NCBI RefSeq assembly: GCF_964204645.1 | Contig: NC_134034.1 | Location: 6,319,414 to 6,383,413 of the forward strand | Source: Tubulanus polymorphus | Lineage: Eukaryota > Nemertea > Palaeonemertea > Tubulaniformes > Tubulanidae | Length of the DNA: 64,000 nt | Direction of reading: 5' to 3' | Shown: one piece after another, positions 22,233-33,700 of the stretch | Layout of the letters: every line of letters starts with the position of its first letter | How positions within the stretch are numbered: the first letter of the stretch is position 1 | Made by a program: the position numbers and the translations under genes | Notes under the pieces: generated by a model | What the model was told of the DNA's origin: nothing | Seen by the model: the letters and a program-made list of their open reading frames with translations, nothing else | The model's database searches: none

Positions 22233-23794
22233 TGGTTACCATTGGAGCCGCAGTCAAATCGCGATGATATCGTTGATCTTCGTCGTTTCTACGCAACATT
22301 AAAACGAAAAAACGACTATAAGAAGCGCATTTCTTGGATCGAAAACGGACCAGCTAAATTCAACCAGACAATTTCTGTTGTTGAATACATCGGTGGATTC
22401 CCTACCACTAGAAGCGCTCATGGCCACGCAAAGCATTCAACAAATGAATACATCCGCACGGCACCAGATAGAATCGAAACGATATGTAGAGAGGTTGAGA
22501 ATAATAACCCAAGCACAGTATATCGGCAAATGGCTCAGGCGGATGACTCGATCGATGCTCCACGTAATTTGAAGCAAGTCCAAAATGCGAAATATAAAGT
22601 CGACCGCGAGAAACGAGATGCCCAGACCGCAACAAAATCGAACAGAAAAAATACAGCGGACGATATGCAAACAGTCATGAATATGATGGGAGAAAACAAA
22701 TTCATAAAGGAGATCGTACAACTAGACGGCAAACCACCGAATGTCATCCTGTACACCGATGAACAATTGCACGATGTTCGCAAGTTTTGTATTGAGGCCG
22801 AGCATCCTGAAGTTTTAGGTGTTGACCGAACTTTCAATCTCGGTCCGTGTTATCTAACACTTACAGTGCATAAAAATATCAACTTGTTACGCTGTAAAAC
22901 TAATGAACCTCCAATTATGCTGGGCCCTATGTACCTACACTGGGATGGATTATGTATTACTTACCAACGTTTTTTCCCATCTTAGAGCGGCACTTGAAGG
23001 CGATATAACTACTCAGGTCGGATTTTCTGAGCTTTTAGTCGGTTCCGACGAAGAAACGGCGCTACTGAAAGCCATCAAACAAAGTTTTCCGAACGCCCAA
23101 CAGGTATTATGTCATCGACATTTGGAAGAAAACGTCCGGAGACACCTTCAACACAAGGTCGGGGCGAATGATAAAATAAAACACAATGTGATTAAATCTA
23201 TATTTGGAAAAAACGGTATTTTAGATAGCGAAAGTGAATTTGATTTCGAGAACATGGTAATGAATATAAGATAGAAGATCACGCGTGTAGTTCCAAATTT
23301 TCTATCTTATTTTGAGAAACTCGTTCCAAAACTTAAAAAGTATGTATTTGAACCAAAATTAAGAAACCATTGGATTCCTACGAATTGGACAAATAACAAA
23401 TTGCGAGTCATTGAATCACGTTATTAAGAGGGCGATAAACTGGAAAATTCAGAAAGTGCCCGACTTAATTACAAATGTGCACGAGATCGTACGACTTCAG
23501 TATATTGACATGAGGCGAGCTTTACACGGCCAAGGAAATTACCAACTCGCCCCGAAATTGAGAAATTTTGCAGTCAGCCATGCAGTATGGGCAACAAAAA
23601 CTAAAGATGAAAAAACAAAACATTTTGAAAAATTCATGAAATATAAAACACCACGCAAAGTTAACAACGTAATCACCTCAACAGATGGTACTCTATGCAT
23701 CCCAAAAACGGCTACAACTGCGAAGAAGCCCGGGCAGAGAAAGCGAACCAAAAGTGAACGAACGACACCTGCTCGAAGAAAATTAGATATGTAA
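22233..23794 (+). pseudogene. MULE-type transposase
   Basis: Three frames in sequence (22,233-22,985; about 22,940-23,274; 23,411-23,794) form one protein of about 500 residues. The first catalytic Asp is in VLGVDRTFNLGPCYLT and the second in LLVGSDEETALLKAIKQSFP, followed by the MULE signature QVLCHRHLEENVRRHL. The C-terminus is Lys/Arg-rich. The regions joining the frames (near 22,960 and 23,275-23,410) carry stops, so this copy cannot encode active transposase. It would have mobilised the 7-kb element with its PHD-OTU passenger. Confidence 0.85.
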
Positions 23795-24570
23795 AGTTTG
23801 TTAATATAGATTGTATTAAATAAGATTTCTTAATCAACATTCATTTTGATTTGTTTTTCAGTTATTCGGAAAGGGTTTGTCACATTTGATAGTAACATTC
23901 TAATCTTGGATTTGGCATTTGAAATGGGTTTATCCATTTAGCGACAAATGTGACAAGCCCCGGTACACTCAATTGCATTCTACTGATATGCTGTATCCTT
24001 ACTCAAAATCAAAACTACTCTATTGTCCTAGCTCTTTAGTCATATATTTCAACTTGTGTGCTGGTAAGTGGACTCAATTATTCATTTCTCAGTTTGATAT
24101 ATACTTGATATATTACCATGTTTTTTCTTTGTTTTAGAGTTAATCCTAAAGAAGTACCATGAATTTCTTTCCTCAATTTCAGCGATGTTTCGGCGGTATG
24201 AAAATAAGTCAAACTTCGTAACTTTGCGCATCGGGCAGCATGGATGTTTTTCGGCGTCGAGTGTGGTAGGTGGACTCCGTTCAAGGTTAATTTATTGCTG
24301 TGTTTATTATTTGACAACCCTTAAATAACTCGGTTTCATTTTTATGTCATTTCAGCAGGTTTAGGTCCGTTTGAGAGCCGTCTAGGAACACCCATGCAGA
24401 ACGATCGACTGACGCTAGAAGACTAAAATCAAATGTGCTTAATGTATAAAGTCTAATTGTGTATTTTGTAGATTGTATTTTGATCGGCTGTCAATAAATT
24501 TCAAAATTCGATTCGAGTTTTAATTCTTGATATTTATTCGGCTTTGGGAATGAAAATCTTCGGTTGGGAG

Positions 24571-24637
24571 GATTTTGGTCGGTATTGGACGGCTTTTGGT
24601 CGGTATCAGGTGGTTTTGGTCGGTATTGGACGGTTTG
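24571..24637 (-). repeat. Right inverted subterminal repeat of MULE element
   Basis: TTTTGGTCGGTATTGGACGG-type units, the reverse complement of those at 17,544-17,731. It is directly followed by the minisatellite at 24,660. Confidence 0.75.
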
Positions 24638-25061
24638 GTAAGATTCTCCACATTCTCTCTATATCTCTGTCACTGTCAGTTGTTGAGGTGTCGAGGTGTA
24701 GAGCTGTAGAGTTGTCTGTACCAAAACCACATTCCCTCTATATATCTGTCAGTTGTTGAGGTGTCGAGGTGTAGAGCTGTCTACCAAAACCACATTCTCT
24801 CTATATCTCTGTCACTGTCAGTTGTTGAGGTGTCGAGGTGTAGAGCTGTAGAGTTGTCTGTCTGTACCAAAGCCACATTCTCTCTATATCTTTGTCAGTT
24901 GTTGAGGTGTAGAACTGTAGAGTTGTCAGTCATAAAAGCCACGTTCTCTCTTTACGATCATGTAGGCTATGTCGCACCGCCATCTATCCACCAGTCCTTT
25001 TTGGATTGCTAAGTATCGCCAGGTACCATCTATAGACAATTTACTGGAGCTTCCACCCGCT

Positions 25062-25115
25062 ATAGTCCCCTATTCTTAAATCGCACCGTTGGTAAGATTC
25101 AAGAATAGGGGACTA
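25062..25115. repeat. 15-bp-arm inverted repeat
   Basis: TAGTCCCCTATTCTT and its exact reverse complement AAGAATAGGGGACTA flank about 24 bases at the end of the first 412-bp copy. In the second copy the right arm is absent. Confidence 0.65.
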
Positions 25116-25825
25116 GGTTGTGAACACAGTTTATATCAACCCGCCATCTAAATAATTACCTCCACTGTAATTTACATTAATTACTACAACAGCCGACGAT
25201 TTTTTTTCAAAGTAATAGACTACTTAGAAACCACAACAACCCAAACTAATCCGTCAATATAATCACAAATAAAAGAACACGGCCCGCCATGATGTCACAC
25301 TAATTACCACCAAAAACCGTCCGACTACTATCATCTGAAGCGGGGTGTCCAGCGGGCGCAACGGAAAGGCCGCAAATGATACAATTTCATCCAGTAATTT
25401 AACACCCGTTCTTTGGATAAATGGAAAACAGCATTACGGTGACAAAAACAGACACCACACAAAAATGAAGAGACAACAAATAAGGGGGCACCTCCATATT
25501 CACAATTCACATCCCAAAAAGAACAAGGACTTGGTGTAGATATTCCCCCCCCCCCCCCCAATTTTCATGAAACAACCACAAACAACTCATCAATTACTAA
25601 TTCATAACAACTAATTTTATTTACGTACGGTACATGAAACAAAATTAATACAATCCTCAAATTTAATGCATCAGATTAAATAAGCAATCAAACCTACGAT
25701 CTTAACACACAGTCCCAGTACCGTACACTCACTCTAACTCACAGTACATGCTTACGCTTACACTCACACTAAATTATTAGACACTCTCATTCTCACTCTT
25801 ACTCAAACTACACACTCACTTTCAC

Positions 25826-25862
25826 CTACGAGCAATTATCTAGTTTAGATAATTGCTCGTAG
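25826..25862. repeat. Perfect 17-bp-stem hairpin
   Basis: CTACGAGCAATTATCTA, loop GTT, then the exact reverse complement. It is embedded in CTCAC repeats. Confidence 0.8.
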
Positions 25863-27689
25863 CTCTCTCACAGTACCGTACACGCTTACAGTCACTGACA
25901 CTCACATTACACTCTCACTCAAACACTTTCACTCACTGACACTCACAGTACACACTCACTCACCGTACACGCTCACAGTCACTCACTCACAGTCTCACTC
26001 TCACTCAAACACTGTCACTCACTGACACTCACAGTACACACCCACTCTCACTCTCGAGGTGTAGTCGTAGAGCGGCAGAGTTGTCTGTACATGTACCACG
26101 TTCTATTTTTTTCAGTTGTTCAGGTGTCGAGGTGTAGAGGTGTAGAGTTTTCTGTACCAAAACCACATTCTCTCTATATCTCTGTCAGTTGTTGAGGTGT
26201 AGAGGTGTAGAGGTGTAGAGTTGTCTGTACCAAAACCACATTCTCTCTATATCTCTGTCAGTTGTTGAGGTGTCGAGGTGTAGAGCTGTAGAGTTGTCTG
26301 TACCAAAACCACATTCCCTCTATATATCTGTCAGTTGTTGAGGTGTCGAGGTGTAGAGCTGTCTACCAAAACCACATTCTCTCTATATCTCTGTCACTGT
26401 CAGTTGTTGAGGTGTCGAGGTGTAGAGCTGTAGAGTTGTCTGTCTGTACCAAAGCCACATTCTCTCTATATCTTTGTCAGTTGTTGAGGTGTAGAACTGT
26501 AGAGTTGTCAGTCATAAAAGCCACGTTCTCTCATTACGATCATGTAGGCTATGTCGCACCGCCATCTATCCACCAGTCCTTTTTGGATTGCTAAGTATCG
26601 CCAGGTACCATCTATAGACAATTTACTGGAGCTTCCACCCGCTATAGTCCCCTATTCTTAAATCGCACCCCATAGACCAACCCGACCTACCTAGAGGATG
26701 CGGACTTCAAGGGAATCCACTATTTACCGTCGTTCGGCTATGGAGACTGACTGTCAGTCACCCGGTGGCATATCGTCACTGTTAACCACAGGGTGGGCAC
26801 CGTACAGCGCCAGCGGTTAAATCACCATACTTTCCTTTCATTACCCATAATAACTGGTTACCGAGCTGACATGATATTTTGAATTTATTCGCAGTTCATA
26901 TTTAGCGCCACTCTCGGGAGATTATCAACAACCCGGAAATAAAATCCAAGCCTATTGCCAAGGGTTGTCATTAGTGGGTCTGACTATTTCAGATGGCTGG
27001 GAGTCACCTTCATTTCGGTCAACGAATTATACATTTAGACTTCACCTACGATGTAACGTAGCCCAATACACTGGGTTCGAATCCCGTAAATCGTTCCACG
27101 AACTCGGTCCTTCAGCGCAATTCGTTCAAACAAAATTCCCATTTTTTGTCTGAATGAAATTCAAATTAATGACCAATAGAAACTTATTTCCAATCAGGAG
27201 ATCGGCTATCCAAAAGGAAATTCCTTAAAAAGTCCTCCCAAATTACATTCAACTTGAATGATACAAACTAAAACCATAAACATATATGTACCATACAAAC
27301 TTTTTTATTTCACAAATTTTTAAATTTGAATAAACATTGTTCTGATATAAATCAACTTACACAATTTTGAAATGTGAATATACATGTACATAGTTCTGAT
27401 TGACTTAAAAAAATTGGATTACAACACGGCCTTACAGCATTTTAATTGTGCATACGGTGCAGATGATGTTAGGTGACATTGAGTACAATATGGTGAATAT
27501 TACAAGTCATTGATATACAAATATGGTGATTGTCAAACGTTTCTCTACAACGATCGGGTTACTAAGATATAAGAAATTATTATGTGTAAAAAGTTAAAAA
27601 GCAAACCAAAATGGCCAAATTAGCTCACCTGTTGCCGAAGTGTGCAGAAAATAGATGTTATCAAATTACCTACCTCCAATTATTATATA

Positions 27690-27778
<89 letters not shown>
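27690..27778. repeat. (TA)n microsatellite
   Basis: About 88 bases of uninterrupted alternating TA inside the 26,975-29,233 element. The Ile/Tyr repeat ORF over it is spurious. Confidence 0.9.
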
Positions 27779-27781
<3 letters not shown>

Positions 27782-28616
27782 GGTATATATATGCCAATGA
27801 GTCCACACATTTACAATGGACAAAAATTTTCCACAACTTTGAATGTTCCTATATTCAAAAAATTAGCATATTTTTTATGTGAACTAATCGACACCACATT
27901 TGTGCTGTGTAATGATCCCAATAACCTTTATCAAAAATACATCATATACATGTTATATGGAGTATTAGACAAAAACATTAAGTCAAAAAGCAATAAGTGA
28001 AAGAGAAAAAAGCATGTTGCACCCCCACCAAAAATATGTTTTGGTATTAAGTATGCAGTCAGAAAGTCCAGACGGACTTTCAGACTGTATGAACATAAAA
28101 TACTTACTACATTAAAAGCAGTTCAGTGATAGAAGAGTTTCGAAAGTAAATACTACAGTAGACTCCGCCTATGTCGGATCCATATCAGTCGCGGATTCAT
28201 TTAGCTCGGATTGAATTTCTGGTCTCTTTGCTTCATATTTCATTCAAAATAGCCTTGCTTATGTCGGAATATGTGATTTCGCTGAAATGAATTGAAGTGG
28301 TTTGCCCCAATAATATCTGTAATTCCGGTGACGCGCGCCTGCATGTATTAGCCTATAGGCATACGATCATATCGAAAAACAGTACATACAGGAGGGCTTA
28401 TTCGTACTCGTGTATATATGCTGTTTGCGAGGCCATATGTCAACACGACAAGTGTTTTCTTAACACAACACTCATCAGCGTATAAGTTATTATACTGTAC
28501 TGTACTATAGGTCTAGATAGATAGAACAGAAAACAAGACTACTGTCTGTCACACATGCTCTTCGTGCGACGTTTTGGTTCGTAATTTCGTTAATAATCGG
28601 TTGATCTGTAAATATT

Positions 28617-28972
28617 ATGCATCAATTTGTTCAGTAAAGAATTTGCATTCAGAAATAAATCATGAACTGGCATAAATTTGTTTGTGTTTTCTTCTATCAG
28701 CGTTAGTTTACCTAGCATACGCTCGCGTAATGCTGAAAAACGGCTTTTATGGCCCATCATGTGGCGCCACCTACTGTATTTTGATATGCTAATGAGCAGG
28801 TGATGACGTCACTGTAACGTTTCCGAGCGTCCGCGGAGCGGATTTTTCAGCATTACGCGAGCGTATGCTGAGTAAACTATCGCTCATAAATGAAAACAAA
28901 AACAACTTAAGTGAAAATTGTTGTTTATTTCTGAATGCAAATTCCTCACTGAACAAATTGATGCATAATAAA
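28617..28972. repeat. Large imperfect palindrome inside the 9-bp-TSD element
   Basis: The left arm about 28,617-28,745 and right arm about 28,848-28,972 are inverted copies. Shared blocks include ATGCATCAATTTGTTCAGT and AGCATACGCTCGCGTAATGC. A spacer of about 100 bases contains TGACGTCA. It may be a nested foldback element. Confidence 0.75.
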
Positions 28973-29000
28973 GGTAGATATATTCACTATATTCACCACT

Positions 29001-29152
29001 ATATTCAGATAACTTGTCCTTCCACCAGACGCACCACGTAGTTCTTGACTTAAATTCGTGTTCATTGATGAGTGCTGACACTTCCATAAAATCATGACAA
29101 TCATGACAAGAATAAGACGGATCGGAAGATGAAGTTGAATCGTCCGCCATTT
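29001..29152 (-). other. Possible coding remnant next to right terminal repeat
   Basis: A minus-strand frame from ATG at 29,152 (MADDSTSSSDPSYSCHDCHDF...) is followed by a GT that could be a donor near 29,000. It sits just inside the terminal repeat, where a first transposase exon would be. No domain is recognised. Confidence 0.25.
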
Positions 29153-29233
29153 TAGGTACGTAGGTGAAGTCTAAAGGTATAATTCGTTGACCGAAATGAA
29201 GGTGACTCCCAGCCATCTGAAATAGTCAGACCC

Positions 29234-29664
29234 GTCATTAGTTCCAAGGCGAGTTTGTCGATGACGTCATATATAAATAATAACATAACCACGTGCGTAC
29301 TCTCCGTACCAGTGTCGGTGAAAAAGAGTACAATCGGAGAACAACTGTACTAATCCCTTAATAGACTGAGCGGGCCCAGGAAAAACCCTGTTAGTGCTAA
29401 CCGTGGTTAGTAAAATGTGGTTAGGCATAAATGGGCGCAGGAAAACGCTGTTTGTTAGCCAACCATTGTCTTCGTGTGGCCTCGTTAGCCTAGCCACTAT
29501 CTAGACTGGTCACCGGTCTCTATCTTCCATATTGAATGGGACAGGCAACCAGTCTTGCCACTACCGGTATCTTCATAGAACTATGACGGAACTATTCCGT
29601 TATAGTTCTATGTGTTATTATTTATATATGACGTCATCGACAAACTCGTCTTGGAACTAATGAC
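29234..29664. mobile_element. Foldback/MITE interrupted by the 9-bp-TSD element
   Basis: Arms 29,234-29,283 and about 29,612-29,664 are inverted copies (GTCATTAGTTCCAAG, CGAGTTTGTCGATGACGTC, ATATATAAATAATAACA). The left arm begins with the 9-mer that is the duplication of the neighbouring transposon, so that transposon inserted into this arm. The minus strand near 29,800 has GGGATCGAATCCC, a tRNA-like B box. Confidence 0.65.
29503..29555. repeat. Short palindromic repeat, copy 1 (AGACTGGT...ACCAGTCT)
   Basis: About 53 bases starting AGACTGGTCACCGGTCTC and ending GGGACAGGCAACCAGTCT. A second copy is at 53,487-53,538. The ends are inverted (AGACTGGTT / AACCAGTCT), so it is a tiny MITE-like family. 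Confidence 0.7.
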
Positions 29665-29879
29665 GACCATTGCCAAGGCCCTGTACCGCAAAGGAATCAC
29701 CGGCATCTCGACCCACTGCCAACTCGTCCCATTACTGAGTCGGACCACTGACTCGGCCCACTGGCAAACTCGGCCCACTAATCGTACAGTATTCCCAGCG
29801 TGGGATTCGATCCCGGAACCTACGGACTACGAGGCGGACTAGTACGTAAGCGGAGTAATAAAATCATAATGGAAGATAA

Positions 29880-30180
29880 CATATTAGTTTTCAAATTGAA
29901 TAATTTGCCGACCTTTCAATGCTTTGTGAACTTAATTTTTTTTAACCAAAATGAGTTTTATTCAATTTTATTCAATATAAAACTTAATTATCAATATTAA
30001 GTTTTCAAATTGAATATATCGTAATTTGAGACCTTTTAATGCTTTGTGAACTGAACTTTTTAACCAAAATGAGTTTTATTCAATTTTATTCAATATAAAA
30101 CTTAATTATCAATATTAGTTTTCAAATTGAATATATCGTAATTTGAGACCTTTTAATGTTTTGTGAACTTGATTTTTTTT
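29880..30180. repeat. Three tandem ~118-bp AT-rich repeats
   Basis: Units begin TAGTTTTCAAATTGAATA at about 29,886, 30,000 and 30,116 and share AACCAAAATGAGTTTTATTC and TTTTAATGCTTTGTGAAC. No gene. Confidence 0.8.
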
Positions 30181-30434
30181 AAACAACATTAACAAAGTAA
30201 ACAAAACCACACAAAGCGTCATGATGTCATTATGGTGGTAACATGAATACAAAATTATGAATTTCTATGCAATAAAGAAAACAATTTTGGTTTGAAATTA
30301 CAATACTAACTAATACTAATATTAACCTGGTTTTTGCTTTGCTCTGGTTTCTGTAAACTTTATTGAAGTGTAGGATTAGGTATGTGTGAAGTTTATTTAA
30401 CTCGGCCACATGGCTGGGTCTACTTACATGTTGA

Positions 30435-30440
30435 GGAGCA
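30435..30440. other. Left target-site duplication of Maverick copy 2 (GGAGCA)
   Basis: GGAGCA immediately precedes the left terminus (AGTAATTAGAAGATGG) and recurs exactly at 43,842-43,847, immediately after the right terminus. Mavericks are known to make 6-bp duplications. Confidence 0.85.
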
Positions 30441-30777
30441 AGTAATTAGAAGATGGTGTTTTCAGATCAGAGGTCGAGAGGTCGAGACACCACTCATCAC
30501 AGCTAGGCTCTAGTGAGAACGGACGATTGCTCTGTGACACACATATACAGTGAGTGCGCGTAACAGCAGCTGCGCGTGGATAGATCGATACAGTGAGTCT
30601 CTACTGAGAACGGTTATTAACGCGTGTGCTATTACTGTAGTACAGTGATTGCGTGTCAACTGTACCCAGATAAATAGATGCTGTGAGGCTTGGGTGAGAA
30701 CGGTTAATAGCGTGCTTGTTATATACAAGGGGAAGTAATCCCCACTCATCACCACAAGTAAATTTTTTTCCTTATAA
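30441..30777 (+). repeat. Left terminal inverted repeat of Maverick copy 2, with PolB promoter
   Basis: The outer ~105 bases match, inverted, 43,736-43,841. The inner part contains about three diverged ~95-base units (TGAGAACGG..TTA..GCG) and ends CCACTCATCACCACAAGTAA...CCTTATAAATG at the PolB start. The inner end also matches the copy 1 right repeat upstream of the GHH gene, so both outermost genes start at the inner edge of the repeat. Confidence 0.8.
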
Positions 30778-33700
30778 ATGGAAGAGAATAAGACAGAATA
30801 AATTGATGTTAATGAAAATCAATATCATTGTCCATATTGTAAAAAATACATTGATAAATCTCAAAAATCGCGTCATGAAAAGTCTTCAAATCATATAAAA
30901 AATGTAATAGATTTTGAAACTCCAGAAAATTCCAATGAAAGAAAAGAACGATTAGAAAATATGAATGTGGATGAAATAAAATGTGAAGTTTGTAATGAAT
31001 TTATAGTAAAAAGGAATTATAATAGACATCTCGAATCACAAAAACACCATCAAAATTTGAGTAATAATGTTTTAGGAAAAGATTATTTCGATGATAAACC
31101 TCAAAAAGTAAAAAAACCAACTTCAAAAACTAAATCCATTTCAAATAAACCTTACATGGAAAATGTTAGAAATTATATTGATTCACTAGAAATAAAAGAT
31201 ACAATTGAAATTTTAGAAACATTACATAGTAAAATTGGTCCTGCAGCTATTATATTTAGATTCTTTAAAGGTACAACAATAGAAGATTATAGTAAATTTA
31301 ATGAAATAATAGAAAAAATACTAGATTTGATAACAGATGTTGAATATCCAAAAATTAGTATCTCTGGGAAAGTAAGTTTTATAAAGTCAGAAGAAAAAAT
31401 GAATTATAATATTCAAACACACTCTGAAGAAATAATTTCAAAAACACAAATAAAAGAGAAGTTAGAAAAAATATTTAATGGATTTAAACGTCATATTGAA
31501 AAAAGATATTTTGAGGGTTCTGGCTTAACATTGAATGAAATTATATTTTTAGATTTAAATATTTATAATACAAAAAGAAATAAAACATCAAAAAGTAAAA
31601 CAATGTTTAAAAATGATTCAAACTTTACAACAGAAAAGGATATTAAAGCATCATCTTATATTAAATTACCATTTACGACAAAAGCAGTAATAAATATTCA
31701 AAATGAAGATAATAAATGTTTTCTATGGTCAATTATTAGTTGCTTACATCCAACACAGGAAAATGTTCGTAGAATAACAGATTATCGGAAATATGAAACA
31801 TTATATAAAATTGATCAATATCCAGTAACTATAAAAATGATACCCAAAATAGAAAAAATTAATAAGTTAAAAATAAATATATTCGAATTAATGCAATTAC
31901 CAAAGACAAAAGGTGAAAATATTAAAGATTATACATTGGAAGCTTTATATTTAACAGAATATTATGATGATGAAATTGCTATAGATTTGTTATATTACAA
32001 AAAAAATGAAAATGAACATTATATGTGGTTAAAACAAATTGATTTATTCTTTAGAACAGAAAGTGATTTTAACAGCCATAAAATTTATCTATGTAGAAAA
32101 TTTAGAACTGAGAATGCGTTACTAAAACATAAAGAATTATGTGATAATAAAGATTTTTGTAAATTAATAATGCCAACAGAAAAAGATTATAAATTGAAAT
32201 TTACTAATCATAAATTTAAGAATATTGTTCCATTTGTAATTTATGGGGATTTTGAATCGTTGAATAAAGAATTAACTGATCAAGATAGAAAAGAAATATA
32301 TAACAAAAAGCAATTATTAAAATCAATGGATAAAGGAAATGAATTAAATGAAGACACAATACAAGACCCACCAATTATAAATACAATTAAAAAAGTTCAT
32401 CAAAGAGCTGATGCTTATGGAATTTACATCAAATCAAATTATCCCGAATTATATGAAAGTCAATATATTTCTTTTAGAGGTGAAAATGTAGTTAATGATT
32501 TTTGTGACAAAATGATTGAATTAGAAAGTGATTTTGCAAAATTATTAAACAAAAATAAAAGAATAGTTATGACAAAAGAAGATGAAATTGATTTTAATTA
32601 TGCAACTCATTGTTGTTATTGTGAAAAACGTTTTTATTCATTTGATAAAAAAGTTAGAGATCATAATCATTTAAATTCAAAATATCGTGGAGCTGCTCAT
32701 GAAGATTGTAATTTACAAGCTAAGAAAGTTAATTTCGTACCAATATTATTTCATAATTTATCAGGCTATGATACCCATCTATTTATAAAACAATTATCGG
32801 GAAAATTTGGGGCAATTAATCAAGAAATAGAAGAATATAATGTTATGAATGGTACAAATGTAAGAAAATATGATTTTAAACTATTAGCTAAGACATCTGA
32901 AAATTATATTTCATTTCAATTTGGTTGCATTAGATTTTTAGATTCTTATAGATTTCTAGCAAGTTCATTAGATAATTTATCAAAAAGTTTAGTTGATAAT
33001 GATTTTGTTATAACTCGATATTATTATCCAAATGAACAAGATTTTAAATTATTGAGATATAAAGGCGCAATTCCTTATTCATTTTATAAAACACATGATG
33101 ATTTTAATGTAACAAAATTATTAAAAGATCAATTTTATGATCAATTAAAAGAGGAGTATGTGAAAGATGAAGTGTTTTATAGAACATTAAATATTTGGAA
33201 CCATTTTAAGATGAAAAATCATGGTGAATTAGTTGATTTATATTTAAAATCAGATGTTATGATATTGGCTGACATATTTGAAAAATTTAGAGAAGTTAAT
33301 TTGAATAATTTTAATGTTGATCCTTGTTATTGCTACTCTAGTCCTGGTTTAACCTGGCAATGTGGTTCAAAATATACAAATGTAGAATTAGATTTATTAA
33401 AAGAACCAGACATGGTTTTATTATTTGAAAAATCAATTAGAGGTGGAATTAGTGGTGTTATGGGAGATAGGTATTTTAAAGCAAATGATGAATATAAATT
33501 ATTATATATTGACGCCAATAATTTATATGGTTGGGCAATGATGCAACCTCAACCATATAAAAATTTTATATTAACAGAAGTTGAAAAAAATAACAAAACT
33601 GATTGGGAAAGCGCAATTGCGAGTATAAAAGATGAAGCACCAATTGGTTATTTCTTTGTAGTTGATTTAGAATATCCTGAAAATATAAAGTTTAAAACAA

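Larger units (their letters stand above)
17544..24637 (+). mobile_element. MULE DNA transposon carrying PHD-OTU gene and MULE transposase
   Basis: Inverted subterminal arrays built from ACCGTCCAATACCGACCAAAA-like units lie at 17,544-17,731 (plus) and, reverse-complemented, at 24,571-24,637. Between them are a PHD+OTU gene (18,347-20,018) and a MULE transposase (22,233-23,794), both plus strand and both frameshifted. A later repeat (20,139-20,900) sits between the genes. The exact termini and target duplication could not be fixed. Confidence 0.7.
24660..26669. repeat. Minisatellite block with 412-bp direct duplication
   Basis: Units of about 70-80 bases (GTTGTTGAGGTGTCGAGGTG...TCTCTCTATATCTCTG) occur at 24,670-24,950 and 26,100-26,530. 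The segments 24,676-25,087 and 26,258-26,669 are nearly identical over 412 bases and lie in the same orientation. The sequence between them includes a 14-base C run at 25,546 and CTCAC-rich repeats at 25,700-26,060. Long ORFs here are artefacts of the repeats. Confidence 0.8.
26975..29233. mobile_element. Non-autonomous DNA transposon with 9-bp target duplication
   Basis: Terminal inverted repeats of about 80 bases begin GGGTCTGACTATTTCAGATG at 26,975 and end with the reverse complement at 29,233. Both sides are flanked by the identical 9-mer GTCATTAGT (26,966-26,974 and 29,234-29,242). A 9-bp duplication is typical of MULE-type transposases. No transposase ORF is visible inside, apart from a possible remnant at 29,001-29,152. 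Confidence 0.85.

Noticed and set aside
24544-25012. Repeated Ser/Leu-rich ORFs (also at 26,343-26,594)
   Set aside because: They arise from minisatellite units and differ only where the repeats differ.
27611-28000. 129-codon ORF with a long Ile-Tyr repeat
   Set aside because: Its core is a (TA)n microsatellite; the rest shows no domain.
30510-30755. 81-codon minus-strand ORF in the Maverick left repeat
   Set aside because: It lies within terminal inverted repeat units and its end is shared with the right repeat; no domain.
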